Below the pieces are notes generated by a model. That model searched no databases and was not told where the DNA came from. It was given only the letters and a program-made list of their open reading frames with translations. The position numbers and the translations under genes were made by a program. This document shows positions 43,200-53,950 of a stretch of DNA of 64,000 nucleotides, piece by piece. Where the stretch lies: positions 76,856,770 through 76,920,769 of the forward strand of contig NC_090751.1 in assembly GCF_036898095.1 (NCBI RefSeq), read 5' to 3'. Within the stretch, counting starts at the first letter, position 1. Every line of letters starts with the position of its first letter. Source of the DNA: Palaemon carinicauda (lineage: Eukaryota > Arthropoda > Malacostraca > Decapoda > Palaemonidae).

Positions 43200-45243
43200 G
43201 GTAAAGAAGTGTAGCTTAACACTAACCTTTCCCAAGGTTTTGATAATGTAGGGTAAATTGTAAACTGTCTAGTTAACTGTGTGTTGAAAGAAATCTTTCT
43301 TCCAGTGTATGATTGGTCTCAACAATAGACTGCGTAAGGATACACAGGGTATGTTGGAAATAACCACTTTATATCAATATACTATAGTTTTTTGTCTGCA
43401 GTATAATCTATACTGCAAATATACTGGCTACTGTATAATCTTATACTGTAGTTTAGATGCCGGCTAGGCTAGCCCCTAGCGGCAGGATCTTGCCGGCGTC
43501 TCGCCAGCTGCATTTTTACCTGCCGGCATCAGCCCAGCCAGCATGTTGCCGTTCGAGCTAGTACCTGACGGCACCGGCACAGACGGCTTTTGTTGACTGG
43601 GTTAGTACCTGGTGGGACTAGCTGACAGAGAGAGAGAAAGCATGAAGTGAAGGACTGCCTTATTAAATGTTTGTTAACAATTATTAAGGGTGCAAGAATA
43701 TGATCTTACTGCCTTCCTCTAGAATGAGAGCTCAAATGAAAGGGAAGAATGAATCATTCAAGCTTCCATCCAACCACAAAACCGCTGCCGGTCACTGCCG
43801 GCCCCGGTTATGTGGATGGCAGTCCAAGAGAGGACTGAAGAACTCTCGACAGAACAGGGGTCTCCCACCGGCAGCCGTCACAGCCAACACAGCCTTTCCC
43901 GGAGCCATGCGTCCATAAAGGAAGACTGAGAGACTAGGCGACTGCTTATGTAGGAGCCCGGTGGGCCCCGCAACCTACCCGGCAAGCAGGGAGATTGCAG
44001 GACGACGGTCACAGGGTTGCGATGGATAGGCCATCGCTAAAGCACAGAGGGGGACAGGGAAAAGGGTCCTATATAAAGTGTGGAAGAAGGCGGCAAGGTT
44101 GCCGTTTTCCCACACAAGTGAGAAACTTTGTTTTAATATCGGTGCCGTCCTAGGCGACAGAAGAATATCTATTCTTCAGTCTAGGGTCTGCCGAAACAGT
44201 GTTAGGAGGAGGCGGCAGGATTGCCGCTGCTTCTCAACAGGAGAGAAACATCGTTTCAGTGTCGGTGCCATTCTAGGCGACAGAAGAATGTCTATTCTTC
44301 AGCCTAGGGTCTGCCAACGTAGGACTAGTCTTCCAGAACGCAGGGGAAAAGGTGGTGGGATCATACAACCACTTCAAGTGCGGCCTAGGGAGGCATAGCT
44401 CCCTATGCCGGCAGCTGAAAGCCGGCAGGGGAGTGACTACTCCCCCTGCTGCTCAGCCACCGGCAAAAGACTGACTACTGTACTCTGAGGTTCTGTCAAA
44501 AACCCAAAGCCGGCTATCCGCCGGCAAGGGTAAGAGACAGAAAACTCTAGCCTAGTCAAGCCGGAGTGTCTACTCTATGGCAAGACCAAGATACAGTAGT
44601 CGCCTATGGCGGCACTCAGAGGGAAGGAGGGATTACCCTTAAATCTCCACAGGAGACGAGTATCGATTTATATAGTAATTCTAGGATATATCTATCTCCG
44701 CATGAATTGATAAAACGATACACGAGAGTAAACAGGGAACATGTATGAAAGTATACTAAAGCGCTTAGGCTAGTTAGCCAGGCGCCGGGCGAGATTCGGT
44801 TACCTAAATCGCCGAAACTCTAACGTATACGATCGAAGAGGAAGACGAAATATATGCAATCAATATATCTTTACAAGTATAAAATGCCTACATAGCTTCA
44901 TATTTTAATGCTATTACAACTAGGAATGTCGATCTATATCATGCAAAACTGAAGTGCGTAGTCTAAGAAGCCTAGCGTGGGCGAGGTTCGGTTACCTAAA
45001 TCACCGAAACTCTAAAGAATACAATCAACATAATATATAACTTCCTAGTAAATATTTAACTGAATAGCTTCGTAAATATTCATGCTATTATAGCCGGGAA
45101 AGTCGTTCAGCTAACTAAATAACACATGCGTTATGAATGACAGTGCCCATGGCGCCTCCGGTGAAGGCGAAGCTACAACTTTTAAAATTACTCTAATTTC
45201 ACTGTGAGGCAGGAGCTAAAAATTATACACTGTAAAGAACAAA
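43200..45243. other. DIRS 5' intron-like region with two tandem duplications
   Basis: No gene-length frame. The part 43440-44620 is rich in GCCGG. One duplication of period 123 bp lies at about 44092-44330 ('taggcgacagaagaat' at 44151 and 44274), and one of period 192 bp at about 44765-45110 ('tcggttacctaaatc' at 44796 and 44988). The position between the leader micro-exon (45252-45283) and the Gag exon (41769) suggests an intron. Confidence 0.5.
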
Positions 45244-45251
45244 TACTCAAC

Positions 45252-45283
45252 TTTCCAGAGGCAGAAGAGGCTGGTGATTGCAT
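45252..45283 (-). CDS. Putative DIRS leader micro-exon (D3 side)
   Basis: On the minus strand an ATG at 45283 opens M-Q-S-P-A-S-S-A-S-G plus two bases and meets GTTGAGTA, a donor-like site. Length (32 nt) and phase (2) equal those of D2 at 17752-17783. Without a break the frame would stop eight codons later. Confidence 0.5.
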
Positions 45284-45419
45284 GATAAATCCTCAAAAAA
45301 CGAGCGTAAAGGATAGAGCAACAGGGAAAACCACCGTGTGAAACCGCTACAACAATAGGAATAAGGCGCCATCTTGGATACAGCGCCATCTGGATACTCA
45401 ATAGTAGTACGGGAGGAAG

Positions 45420-45693
45420 GGTACCTTGATAGCGGCTCCCCTTCTATTTATGCCACTTTCCCCCCCGACATGAAAATGCTATTCGGGGTGAAGATTGCTA
45501 TGTGTTGTATCAAGATATACGTCCCCTGATTTATGCGATATCCTTAAGAGAAATTTTAAGGATATTCGCGCCAGGAGTTACAATTCTGGAGACCTAAAGG
45601 TAAATTCTCTCGGTATATCACTGTAGCAAATATCCCTTAGAAAGCTAATTATAGGAACCTTCAATCAGGACGACATGGCTTGAGCCTAAAAAT
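45420..45693 (-). repeat. DIRS terminal repeat, right end (D3 side)
   Basis: Inverted relative to D1: 'agcggctccccttc', 'acgtcccctgat', 'gccaggagttacaattct', 'atatcccttagaaagct' match the reverse complement of 8210-8460. The extreme 'ggacgacatggcttgagcc' corresponds to the second half of the D1 ICR. At 45693 the sequence becomes gypsy integrase. Confidence 0.85.
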
Positions 45694-46771
45694 ACTTTTA
45701 CCCGTGCGGTTTTGAACCGACCATCATACTTTGAGCTGTGATTTTCATTAGCTCTTTTCAAAAACCTTTCAGTGGTGTTCATTACTCTCCTCAATAGATT
45801 TAATAAATATACATGGTATTGCTCAGGTGAATAATTTGACAATTGTTGCGAATTAATGAGAACCGTATATGGTAACACAGGATCCTGTCCATACACTAAA
45901 AAGAAAGGCGTGTCCCTGAGCGAAGCATTACTGTATATGCAATGTTCAAAGCTAGCTCAGCTGTAGGAAGCATGGCGTGCCAATGAAGGGGGTCATCAGC
46001 CACTAAGTAATGCAAAATTCACACTACTTCCCTATTATGCGACTCTACTAAGCCATTTGCTGAAGGCCTATATGCGGTCACTGAAAAGTGTTAAATTTTT
46101 ATTAAGTCTGTGACCGATTTCACCACCTTATTTATAAACTCAAGACCATTATCACTTATCATCGGGCAACCAAACCTAGTAATGAAAGAGCACAGCGCCT
46201 GGGCTAATGAATTTGCAGATTTATCCAACATTGCGTAAGTATGAGTGTACCGAGTAAATGCATCCACAAAAACACATATATACTTATGTTGTGTTAACCC
46301 AGTAGGATATGGTCCTACTACATCCATATGCACTGTATAAAATTTAATGGGAACAACCGGCCAATTTCTGGCTTCCGGTACTGAGTTTTTATGTTCTTTG
46401 AAACAGTTACAAGCATGACAACCTTTTATATAATTCTCTATAGACTTTTTCATTCCTAACCAAAAGAAGGATTCACGTGCTCTCCTTACCGTTCTATCAA
46501 TCCCTAAATGCCCTGCATACGGACTTGCATGTACAATATGGATGGCTCATTTAATTAAAGAGGGAGGAAGAACTACCCGTGCACAAAATTCCCCTTCCCT
46601 CTTCACGTAAGCAAAATATAAGAGATCATTTTCAATCAAAAATTTCTTACAAGGCACATTCAGAAATGACGGATAACTCTCCGATTTCCCTTTAATCACT
46701 GCTCGCACTCCTTCCATCCATTCCTCTTTTTTCTGTCCCTCTCGGATTTCTTTTATGTCCCAACCTCCCAA
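45694..46771 (-). pseudogene. Gypsy integrase
   Basis: 46547-46771 is the pre-integrase linker ('FLIENDLLYFAYVKREGEFC'). The zinc finger ends in 46091-46453 with 'YIKGCHACNCFKEHK', followed by the core: 'FYTVHMDVVGPYP' (first D), 'MISDNGLEFINKVV' (second D). The next catalytic E lies out of frame near 46000 ('PSANGLVES'-like). 45645-45896 holds 'MYGQDPVLPY' and 'SSKYDGRFKTARVKV', which then runs into the DIRS terminus, so the last residues of that frame are foreign. It is broken by frameshifts near 46500, 46090 and 45900. Confidence 0.83.
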
Positions 46772-47135
46772 GTAATCAAACCTGCATCATCAGGGCATTC
46801 ATTCTGGACACCCCTGGTCATGTCCTCGGTCATCCACATATATTCCCGTTCGCCGTTCATATCTCTCTCTCTCCCTCTTGAGTCAACTCTCTCTCTCCCG
46901 TCTACTGCATGTGCATCGCGAGAACTCTCATCCCGTTCTCTATTTCCTCTATTATGATGGGGGTCTTCACTATTCTGGTTATGTTCTTTGTTCCTCTTTT
47001 GTGCCCAAGTTGTTACTCCTATTACTGCACTTCCAGAGAGAGCATTAGCTACCTTTTTAGCCTTACATTCTATGAGGTGAAAACCCTTTATATTAAACTC
47101 TAAAAATGTCTTAATCTATCTCGCTTAATGAGAGG

Positions 47136-48062
47136 TCAAATCATTTTATAATACAGATCACGTAAGGGGCGATGGTCACTTTGCAACTCAATCGACTGAC
47201 CTAATAAAAAGAACCAGTGCCTCTCTAGAACCCAAAGAATAGCCAAAGCCTCTCGATCGAATATACTATAACTCTTTTCTGCCCTTTCTAACGCCCGGGA
47301 AGCAAAGCAAATGGGTCTCTCTCTGCCTTTATCATCTCGTTGAGAAACTACGCCACCAATAGCTACGCTACTCGCATCTGTTGTCACTAAAAACAGGAGA
47401 TCAAATCTAGGATATGCAAGTAATTCATTGCTAATTAAGTCAGCTTTCAAATGGTTAAAGGCCCTTTCTTCTTCCTCTCCCCAATTTATTACTTTTTGTT
47501 TCCTTAAAGCATCTAAAGGTCTTGCTATCTCTCCAAAACCTATTATGAATTTACGGAAATACCCAGAGAGCCCAAGGAACCCAGCTACTTCCTTAGAGTT
47601 ACGTGGCCTGGGGAAATCTGTAATAGCCACTACTTTACTGGGGCAGGGTTGGATACCTTCTGGGGTTATGTGACCTAAAAATTCAACCTCTTTACAGAAA
47701 AATTTGCACTTTGACAAATTTATTTTCATACTATTACGTCGCAATTCTTCTAAAACCTTACGAATACACATATATACTTATGTATATATTATATTCTTCG
47801 GCCGTTTTCCCAGTAATTATGATATCATCTAAATAAACAAGAACAGTATGGCCAATTAAGGGCAACAAAACCACCATCATTACTCTAGAAAAATGACTTG
47901 GAGCATTTTTAACACCGACAGGAAGAAAATTAAACTGAAATAATTGATCGTTAGCTATAAATTCCGTTTTACATTTACTGTCTTCCTGAATAGGTAGTTG
48001 ATAGTATCCAGATTTTAATTCAATAGTTGTAAAATATTTGCTATCCCATACTTTCACAAGTA
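47136..48062 (-). pseudogene. Gypsy reverse transcriptase (palm) and RNase H
   Basis: 47758-48057: 'KYFTTIELKSGYYQLPI' (motif A), 'FNFLPVGVKNAPSHFSRVM' (motif B), 'TVLVYLDDIIITG' (YLDD). 47136-47771: connection and RNase H, 'ECNLSKCKF'-type 'INLSKCKFFCKEVEFLGH', 'VAGFLGLSGYFRKFI', 'FLVTTDASSVAIGGVVSQ' (D), 'RAEKSYSIFDREALAILWVL' (E), 'IELQSDHRPL' (D). A small lesion near 47765 shifts the frame. The fingers domain is on the other side of Tigger. Confidence 0.87.
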
Positions 48063-48087
48063 CAGTGATACCTCTGGATATGAAAGT
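48063..48087 (+). repeat. Tigger left terminal inverted repeat
   Basis: CAGTGATACCTCTGGATATG etc. Further subterminal copies of the 'ggatacgaaa' box follow at about 48108 and 48161, candidate transposase binding sites. Confidence 0.9.
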
Positions 48088-48583
48088 TTCTGCTACGAAA
48101 AATTCGGGATACGAAAAGCGATTCGAAGATTTTTAAGCCCCAGTATACGAATAAAATTTCAGGATACGAAAAGCTTACGAGATCCCAACTCGTCGCCGAG
48201 TAATTTTAAAAAGCGCGCGCCACCAGACTTTGAACTTGGGTAAACTCACTTACAGCCTCCCGCTCACCCATTGGTTATCTCCCTACTCAGATGCTAGCTG
48301 ACGCCATAAGATCCTGCTTTCCTATTGGTCGGCAACTATCCCAACTTGCTTACGCACGGGCGTTCATCTCTCTCTCTCTCTTTTCGTTCCGACTGCGGTA
48401 TCGTTAACAGACATTGTGTGCTTTCGCTGGTTTGACGTAGTGTTAAATACATTTGTACGCCACGTGTTATCGTTATTAAACATTTGTTACTGTGCACTGT
48501 ACTGTATTAGTGTTTACTATACATAGTACTGTATATAACGTACGTATTGTATTACTGTACGTATTGAGCTTAATACTGTAGCC

Positions 48584-50446
48584 ATGGGTCCCAAGAATGT
48601 TGCCGAAGGAAAGAAGAAGACGATGCTCTCGATGGAGACGAAACTCGAAATCGTGAAAAAGTACGAGTCTGGCATGCGTTTAAGTGCAATTGCCAAGGAG
48701 TATGGCCGGAATCCATCTACGATAGGCACCATCCTGAAGCAGAAGGCGGCCATCAAAGCAGCGGCACCTTCTAAGGGCGTCACTATTTTCTCTAACAAGA
48801 GAACCCACGTGCATGACGAGATGGAGAGGCTGCTTCTTGTGTGGATCAAAGACAAAGAGATCTCAGGAGACACCATCACTGAGACTACAATTTGCCAGAA
48901 GGCCTCCGCCATTTTCGGTGATCTCGTGCGTTCTCAGGCCGAAGAAGGGGTAGGAGAAGGAACATCCCAGCAGGAACCCCCAGAGTTCAAAGCTTCTCGG
49001 GGGTGGTTCGAGAAATTCAAGAAAAGGACTGGTATTCATTCAGTGGTACGGCATGGGGAAGCAGCCAGCTCGGACACGAAGGCCGCCGAAGCCTTTGTTA
49101 AAACGTTTGAAGAATTGACTTTGCAGGAAGGCTACAGTTCGCAGCAAGTTTTCAATTGCGACGAAACTGGGCTTTACTGGAAGAAAATGCCTCGTCGGAC
49201 GTTCATCACGGCGAAGGAGAAGAGGCTACCCGGACATAAGCCTATGAAGGACAGGCTTACCCTTGCTTTTTGCGCAAACGCCAGTGGGGACTGCAAGATA
49301 AAGCCCCTGCTGGTGTACCATTCTGAAAATCCCCGAGCCTTCAAAGCCCACAAAGTCATCAAGGAGAACCTTCCCGTGATGTGGAGGGCAAATGCTAAAT
49401 CCTGGGTAACGAGGCAACTTTTCATTGATTGGGTGAATGTCTGCTTCGGTCCGACTGTCCGAAAATATTTGGAAGAAAAGCGCCTCCCTATGAAATGTCT
49501 GCTGGTGTTGGACAATGCTCCAGCTCACCCTCCTGGCCTCGAGGTATATCTTCTGGCCGAGTATTCCTTCATAAAGATCCTGTATCTACCGCCTAACACC
49601 ACCCCTCTCCTCCAGCCCATGGACCAGCAAGTTATTTCTAATTTTAAAAAATTGTACACAAAGCATCTCTTTCAGAGATGTTTCCAAATCACAGAAAGTA
49701 CAAACCTCACTCTGTGTGAATTCTGGAAAGATCACTTTAATATCGTGATATGCCTCAAACTCATTGATCTCGCTTGGCAGGAAGTTTCGAGGCGTACCCT
49801 GAACTCATCTTGGAGGAAGCTGTGGACTGATGTTGACTCTGCACGAGACTTCGAGGGGTTCGGGAAGCCTGGAGGCGAAGCCGAGATCGTTGACGATCCT
49901 GAACCCATTCAGCAGTCTGAGGTGGCTGACATTGTACATCTTGGTACGTCCATGGGGCTGGAAGTTAGCGCCGAGGATATAGATGAATTTATCGAGGAGC
50001 ACCACGAGGAGTTGACGACGGACGACCTAAAGGAGTTGGAGACGATGCAAATGAGTGTTGTTCAAGAGCAGTTCTCTAGCGGTGATGAGGAGGATGTTAC
50101 ACCTTTGAAAACGGCAGACATTAAGGAAATTCTCGCATGTTTCCATAAAATGGCAGACTACGTCGAAAAGGAACATCCAGAAAAAGTTTATACCAACCGT
50201 GCGCTTCAACACTGCAATGACGTTTGCCTAACGCATTTTAGAAATGTGTTGAAAAGTAGGCAGAAACAAGCTTCAATGGATAGTTTCTTATTAAAGAGGC
50301 CAGCAGTATTAGTAGGCCAAGACGAAGGTGAAAGTGAAGAAAAGAAACAGAAAAGAGGAAGTGATGAAGAATTAGAAGGTGAAAGTAAAGAAAAGAAACA
50401 GAAACAAGAAAGTGATGAAGAAGTAGAAGAAATTTATAAAATATGA
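48584..50446 (+). CDS. Tigger/pogo transposase, intact (620 aa)
   Basis: Cut-and-paste transposase of the nested element. Residues 15-60 form a psq-type helix-turn-helix ('ETKLEIVKKYESGM', 'AIAKEYGRNPSTIGTIL'). Residues about 78-155 form a CENP-B-type DNA-binding domain ('FKASRGWFEKFKKRTG'). Residues 185-390 are the DDE core with D193 ('FNCDETGLYWKK'), D310 ('LLVLDNAPAHPPG') and D347 ('LLQPMDQQVI'), giving 36 residues between the last two. The C-terminus is acidic and ends in a repeated charged segment (36-base duplication around 50325-50415). The start ATG in 'gtagccATGG' has a purine at -3 and G at +4 and is preceded by stops. There are no internal stops, in contrast to every other gene of the window; this suggests recent insertion or constraint. 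TIGD-like host genes look similar, but TIRs and TA flanks show a transposon. Confidence 0.95.
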   Translation: MGPKNVAEGKKKTMLSMETKLEIVKKYESGMRLSAIAKEYGRNPSTIGTILKQKAAIKAAAPSKGVTIFSNKRTHVHDEMERLLLVWIKDKEISGDTITETTICQKASAIFGDLVRSQAEEGVGEGTSQQEPPEFKASRGWFEKFKKRTGIHSVVRHGEAASSDTKAAEAFVKTFEELTLQEGYSSQQVFNCDETGLYWKKMPRRTFITAKEKRLPGHKPMKDRLTLAFCANASGDCKIKPLLVYHSENPRAFKAHKVIKENLPVMWRANAKSWVTRQLFIDWVNVCFGPTVRKYLEEKRLPMKCLLVLDNAPAHPPGLEVYLLAEYSFIKILYLPPNTTPLLQPMDQQVISNFKKLYTKHLFQRCFQITESTNLTLCEFWKDHFNIVICLKLIDLAWQEVSRRTLNSSWRKLWTDVDSARDFEGFGKPGGEAEIVDDPEPIQQSEVADIVHLGTSMGLEVSAEDIDEFIEEHHEELTTDDLKELETMQMSVVQEQFSSGDEEDVTPLKTADIKEILACFHKMADYVEKEHPEKVYTNRALQHCNDVCLTHFRNVLKSRQKQASMDSFLLKRPAVLVGQDEGESEEKKQKRGSDEELEGESKEKKQKQESDEEVEEIYKI

Positions 50447-51168
50447 AAAACGTAAAGTTATAAAAAAGCAAAAAAAAAAAAAAAAATCCAATTTAAATTT
50501 TATGTTACCGTTAAGTGTTGAAGTAATTTTTTCTTTCATTTCATAGTTTTCCGTACGTAATGTTAAGTGTTAATTATTTCTGCCATTTTTTTTATTTTGT
50601 AAAGTTTAAGCGTTAATGTGTTAAGTGTGTAAATTACTGTACGTAGTCTGTCACTTGTTACGTTTTCTGCCTTATGCCATCCTCCTCTGCCGCGACTTCG
50701 CTATCAGACATCGTCTCAATCAAAAGGTAAGTTTCAACTTTTTTGTTACATTAATTAACTGTAACCTTTTTTTCAGAGTGTACAGGTATCAATCCTTAAT
50801 TTAGGTGTACGTACAGGTAACAATACACCTTCACTGATCCAAATGCTTTACATACAGTACCGTAACTTTTATACAGTAGTAAAGAAAACGGACCGTTTTC
50901 TTAGGGCTTGGAGGGGATAACTAGGCTATAACTACATTATTGAATAATCTCATGGTGGTTTCTGGAATGGATTAGGCTGTTTTTAACGGTTGGGTTAATT
51001 ATTGAATGATAGAAATGGCTGCATTGCATGTTTATTACTACAGTTTAGCGTGTTTATGAAAGAAAAGGTGTCTTTCCGTAAGGCTTGGAACAGATTAGGC
51101 TATTTACATGTAAAACGCAACTCAGGATACGAAAAAATCAGGATACGAAACCGTATCCTGAACGGATT

Positions 51169-51193
51169 ACTTTCGTATCCTGAGGCATCACTG
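51169..51193 (-). repeat. Tigger right terminal inverted repeat
   Basis: Read on the minus strand CAGTGATGCCTCAGGATACG, the counterpart of 48063-48082, with several 'ggatacgaaa' boxes just inside (51124-51180). Confidence 0.9.
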
Positions 51194-51789
51194 TACAGTA
51201 ATTCTTCGATTGAGGGCAATGGGAAAGCATTATCCTTAGTGACTGCATTCAATTTCCTATAATCAACACACAATCTTACCGAGCCATCCTTTTTCCTAAC
51301 AGCTACAATTGGAAAAGCCCAGGGGGATTCACTCTCCTCGATTATCCCTTAATTTCTTAATTTCTCTTTCTATCTCTCCCTGGAAATGAATGGTACCTTA
51401 TAAAGCCTTGACCTGATTGGCTCCACCTGCCCAGTTTCAATGCTAAAGGGAAATTGATCAATCCTCCCGGGTGGCTCATCTCCAATTGCAATTACATCGG
51501 AATAATTATTGACAATGTCACTAACCACAAGCTGATATTCTGAGAGACATAATTTTCACGCTTGCATAATCAAATTCTGAGTGTGTTTGTCTGTGCGGGC
51601 TGGAATTGTGGCTCCCAACATCCTATTATAAGCAATATCACATAACTCTAATTCACACAGAGAATCACTTCCTAAAACAACTCTTTTACTTGACAAATTA
51701 ACTATCGTTATATCAGCTCTGTTCTCTTCAATTTCAGTCAAGCCCTCTAATACCATATGGGCCCAATTGTCATGGGGTTTAACAACTAC

Positions 51790-52601
51790 CTAGGTTCCTT
51801 CCACAAGAGGCCGACACGGGGTCACAGATATGCTCGTAAGGGTCTGGGGGGACAACACTTCTCCTCTCTCAGGTACAGTTGTTACCCTACTTAAGTGTCT
51901 CTCCGAGCTAACACATGCACTTACTGTCTCATGACTTTCTATCGGCAAAATGTACCCTCCTGCTTTTACTGTTATTGTATCTTTTCCCGCAAACATGCAA
52001 ATTTTATTATTAGACATAAAGTCTATTCCTAGTATAGCCTAGATTCCTGGAATTCCCAAGGTGGGCAAGACAAAAAAATCACAGACCCCACCTTAAACTG
52101 GACGACTGATGTATGGTTTATGTGTGGTTTATTTCCTCCTGGTGTGTCAAGAACAATGGATGCCGCCGGCTGTAGTGGATTTGAGGAGAATTTTTTTTCA
52201 ATCAATGAAACACTGGCTCCTGTGTCAATCAGTGCTCGGATGGATTTATCTTGCAGGTCGATCCTAACTGCTAACATTTCCAGATGGCCATTACGAGTTA
52301 TGGAGCACGGGCTAATGACCTCAGCCGCCATGCCGCTGGCCCCTGGTTCTCTTCCTAGTGCGGGGGTGAGGTTGGGGGTACCAATGGAGATTTCAGTGCC
52401 TGCTCTGTCACGTCTGTCACTACTTCTTCGGCTGCTGCTTGTGATGTCATGTGGGGGGGGGCATCGAACTCCCTCGTCTCCCCCTTCCTCTGTTTCCTTT
52501 TCCTCGGACATTGGGCAGGGGGGGGGGTGCGTGCGCCCTAGCCCACACGCCCAGGCTGTTTTTTGCTGGGCACTCTTGAGATAAATAACCGTAGGCCTCA
52601 C
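51790..52601 (-). pseudogene. Gypsy protease
   Basis: 52029-52601 contains 'IRALIDTGASVSLI', the aspartic protease DTGA active site, and 'INHTSVVQFKVGSVIF'. After a stop near 52029 the next frame (51790-52017) begins just after 'ILGIDF', with 'MSNNKICMFAGKDTITVKAG', the usual end of Ty3-type proteases. It would cleave the Gag-Pol polyprotein. The upstream part has low-complexity C/G runs (52449-52458, 52518-52527) in the Gag-protease linker. Confidence 0.82.
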
Positions 52602-53597
52602 AAGTGTAACAGCGGGGGGATCCTTGGGTGAGGCACTCCACTTGTCAGTGCCCCTCCCCCCTCACAGTGCCAACATCTGAAGACTCTGCTAATCTGCTGA
52701 CTGCATTCCCCCTTACCACTCTTCGGGGGTCGACTTCCTCTCATGGCTGCCAACTTCTCGGAATCGGCCGCGTTATTCTCTGTCCTTTTTTCTTCTGGCA
52801 AACTGTATAAAATGTTTTGTATTGCAGTCACTATGTCTGCTAACGAGCGATTGTCATCGAACAAATAACCACATTAATACGGGTTTACTAATCTGCGAAT
52901 TTGTTTACGGGCAATTGCCTTTTTATCACCTTCTGGGAGATTGGCACTCCACGTAGCAAACGAATCACAATCCCCAAAAATGCGCGTTGCAAAACTAAGA
53001 ACGGAGTCACCTTCCCGTATTTCTGGTTTGTAATTTTCTTTTAGGTCTCCTTTCCTCGCATCAGGCAAGGCATACTTCTCAATTAAACGTCGTTTTATTT
53101 CAGTATAAATTCTTAAACTTTCTTGTGGTCAACACATTACTTCCATTGCCGGAGCATTTTTCAGCAATCTAAATATTGAAATAGCTTTTTCTTTTTACAA
53201 CCACCCATATGTGGCTACTTCAGTCTCTCAAAAACACTTCAATTGATTGAAAACCTTCTTTAGGCCGTTGATCATCGAAAGGCCTAACACTTGCCTGGAG
53301 TTCTGACAACTTTCGAACTACAATTTGCGGATCTTCACTCGGCTGTGCATGTATACTTTCACTTGTGTGTGTTTGAACTTCATTTATGTACGTCGGATAT
53401 GCTGTGCTTGCTCCTGTTCTCATTCCACCAACAGTCTGTTTATTAACTGTTGTAAATTATCTTAACTTATTTTCCAATTCTTGCATTCTAATTTCCTGTC
53501 TATATTCTTCATCGGGAACGCTATATCCTACTAGCCCTTCATTCTTATCTCCAGCAGCAGCCGTGTCTGCTATGTTAGTCCTTGTGTATCTCGGCAT
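52440..53597 (-). pseudogene. Gypsy Gag with CCHC finger
   Basis: A start ATG at 53597 opens 'MPRYTRTNIADTAAAGDKN' and runs 45 codons to a stop. Later frames give 'LSELQASVRPFDDQRPKEGF' (53220-53423), 'REGDSVLSFATRIFGDCDSF' (52874-53068) and 'FDDNRSLADIVTAIQNILYS' (52598-52864). The fingers are 'CWHCEGGGALTSGVP' (degenerate) and 'CYTCEAYGYLSQECP', near C-x2-C-x4-x4-C with the His replaced by Tyr/Leu. It is broken in at least four places. Confidence 0.72.
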
Positions 53598-53670
53598 CTT
53601 GAACTTTTATTTCACCGGCTCAAAGAACAACTTCACTCACAGCATACACAAACAGACGTAATTTTTTTTT

Positions 53671-53683
53671 ACACCTGACACCA
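53671..53683 (-). other. Gypsy primer-binding site, tRNA-Leu type
   Basis: Minus strand TGGTGTCAGGTGT, three bases after an LTR-like terminus '..GTCA'. TGGTGTCAGG is the complement of the 3' end of many metazoan tRNA-Leu (…CCTGACA-CCA). The Gag ATG lies 73 bases downstream. Confidence 0.75.
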
Positions 53684-53687
53684 ATAT

Positions 53688-53950
53688 GACCTGTGGAGAC
53701 TGATAATCAGACGTCGGAATATGGGTTTTCTTCATTTATTACAAAAGGTTCGTTCGTAAGTACACAATACACAATCTACCCTCTCAGGTGAGGGACTTAT
53801 CAACTCGAGTGCTCACCGGCAACTAACTACTGCCTTCGTTCTCAAAATGCAAGGTTTGCAATACATGCTGACACATAGGTTTTTGTGGAATACTCATGAA
53901 TATTGAGTTCATTTACCTTGCTATGAAACACACCCACATATACATGAATT

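Larger units (their letters stand above)
45694..48062 (-). mobile_element. Ty3/gypsy element, 3' part (RT end, RNase H, integrase)
   Basis: Minus-strand pol downstream of the Tigger insertion. It is truncated within the integrase C-terminus at 45694 by the DIRS terminal repeat, so there is no 3' LTR. It continues at 51196 beyond Tigger. Confidence 0.87.
48063..51193 (+). mobile_element. Tigger/pogo DNA transposon, complete
   Basis: The 3,131-bp element has terminal inverted repeats that begin CAGTGATRCCTC (48063 and, reversed, 51193) and match over about 25 bases. It is flanked by the TA duplication (48061-48062, 51194-51195) typical of Tc1/mariner-pogo insertion. It carries one intact transposase gene. 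The gypsy RT frame reads on at both sides. Confidence 0.95.
51196..53687 (-). mobile_element. Ty3/gypsy element, 5' part (Gag, protease, RT fingers)
   Basis: Minus-strand order: LTR end at about 53687, primer-binding site, Gag (53597-52450), protease (52300-51790), RT fingers (51460-51196). The last encode '[17 protein letters not shown]' in plus text 'gagccatcctttttcc'. Joined to 45694-48062 across Tigger. Confidence 0.87.

Noticed and set aside
43700..44398. Two plus-strand ORFs of 72 and 106 codons as host exons
   Set aside because: They lie in the duplicated GC-richer intron-like DIRS region; the second is a translation of the 123-bp tandem repeat.
8154..45693. D1 and D3 as two halves of one split DIRS element
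   Set aside because: Both contain the same recombinase 3' region (9240-9936 and 32150-32930), so they are separate copies.
49174..50471. Minus-strand ORFs inside the Tigger transposase
   Set aside because: They are antisense shadows of a well-conserved plus-strand gene and carry no domain.
52120..52584. A 154-codon plus-strand protein
   Set aside because: It is antisense to the gypsy protease and Gag linker, whose DTGA motif is on the minus strand.
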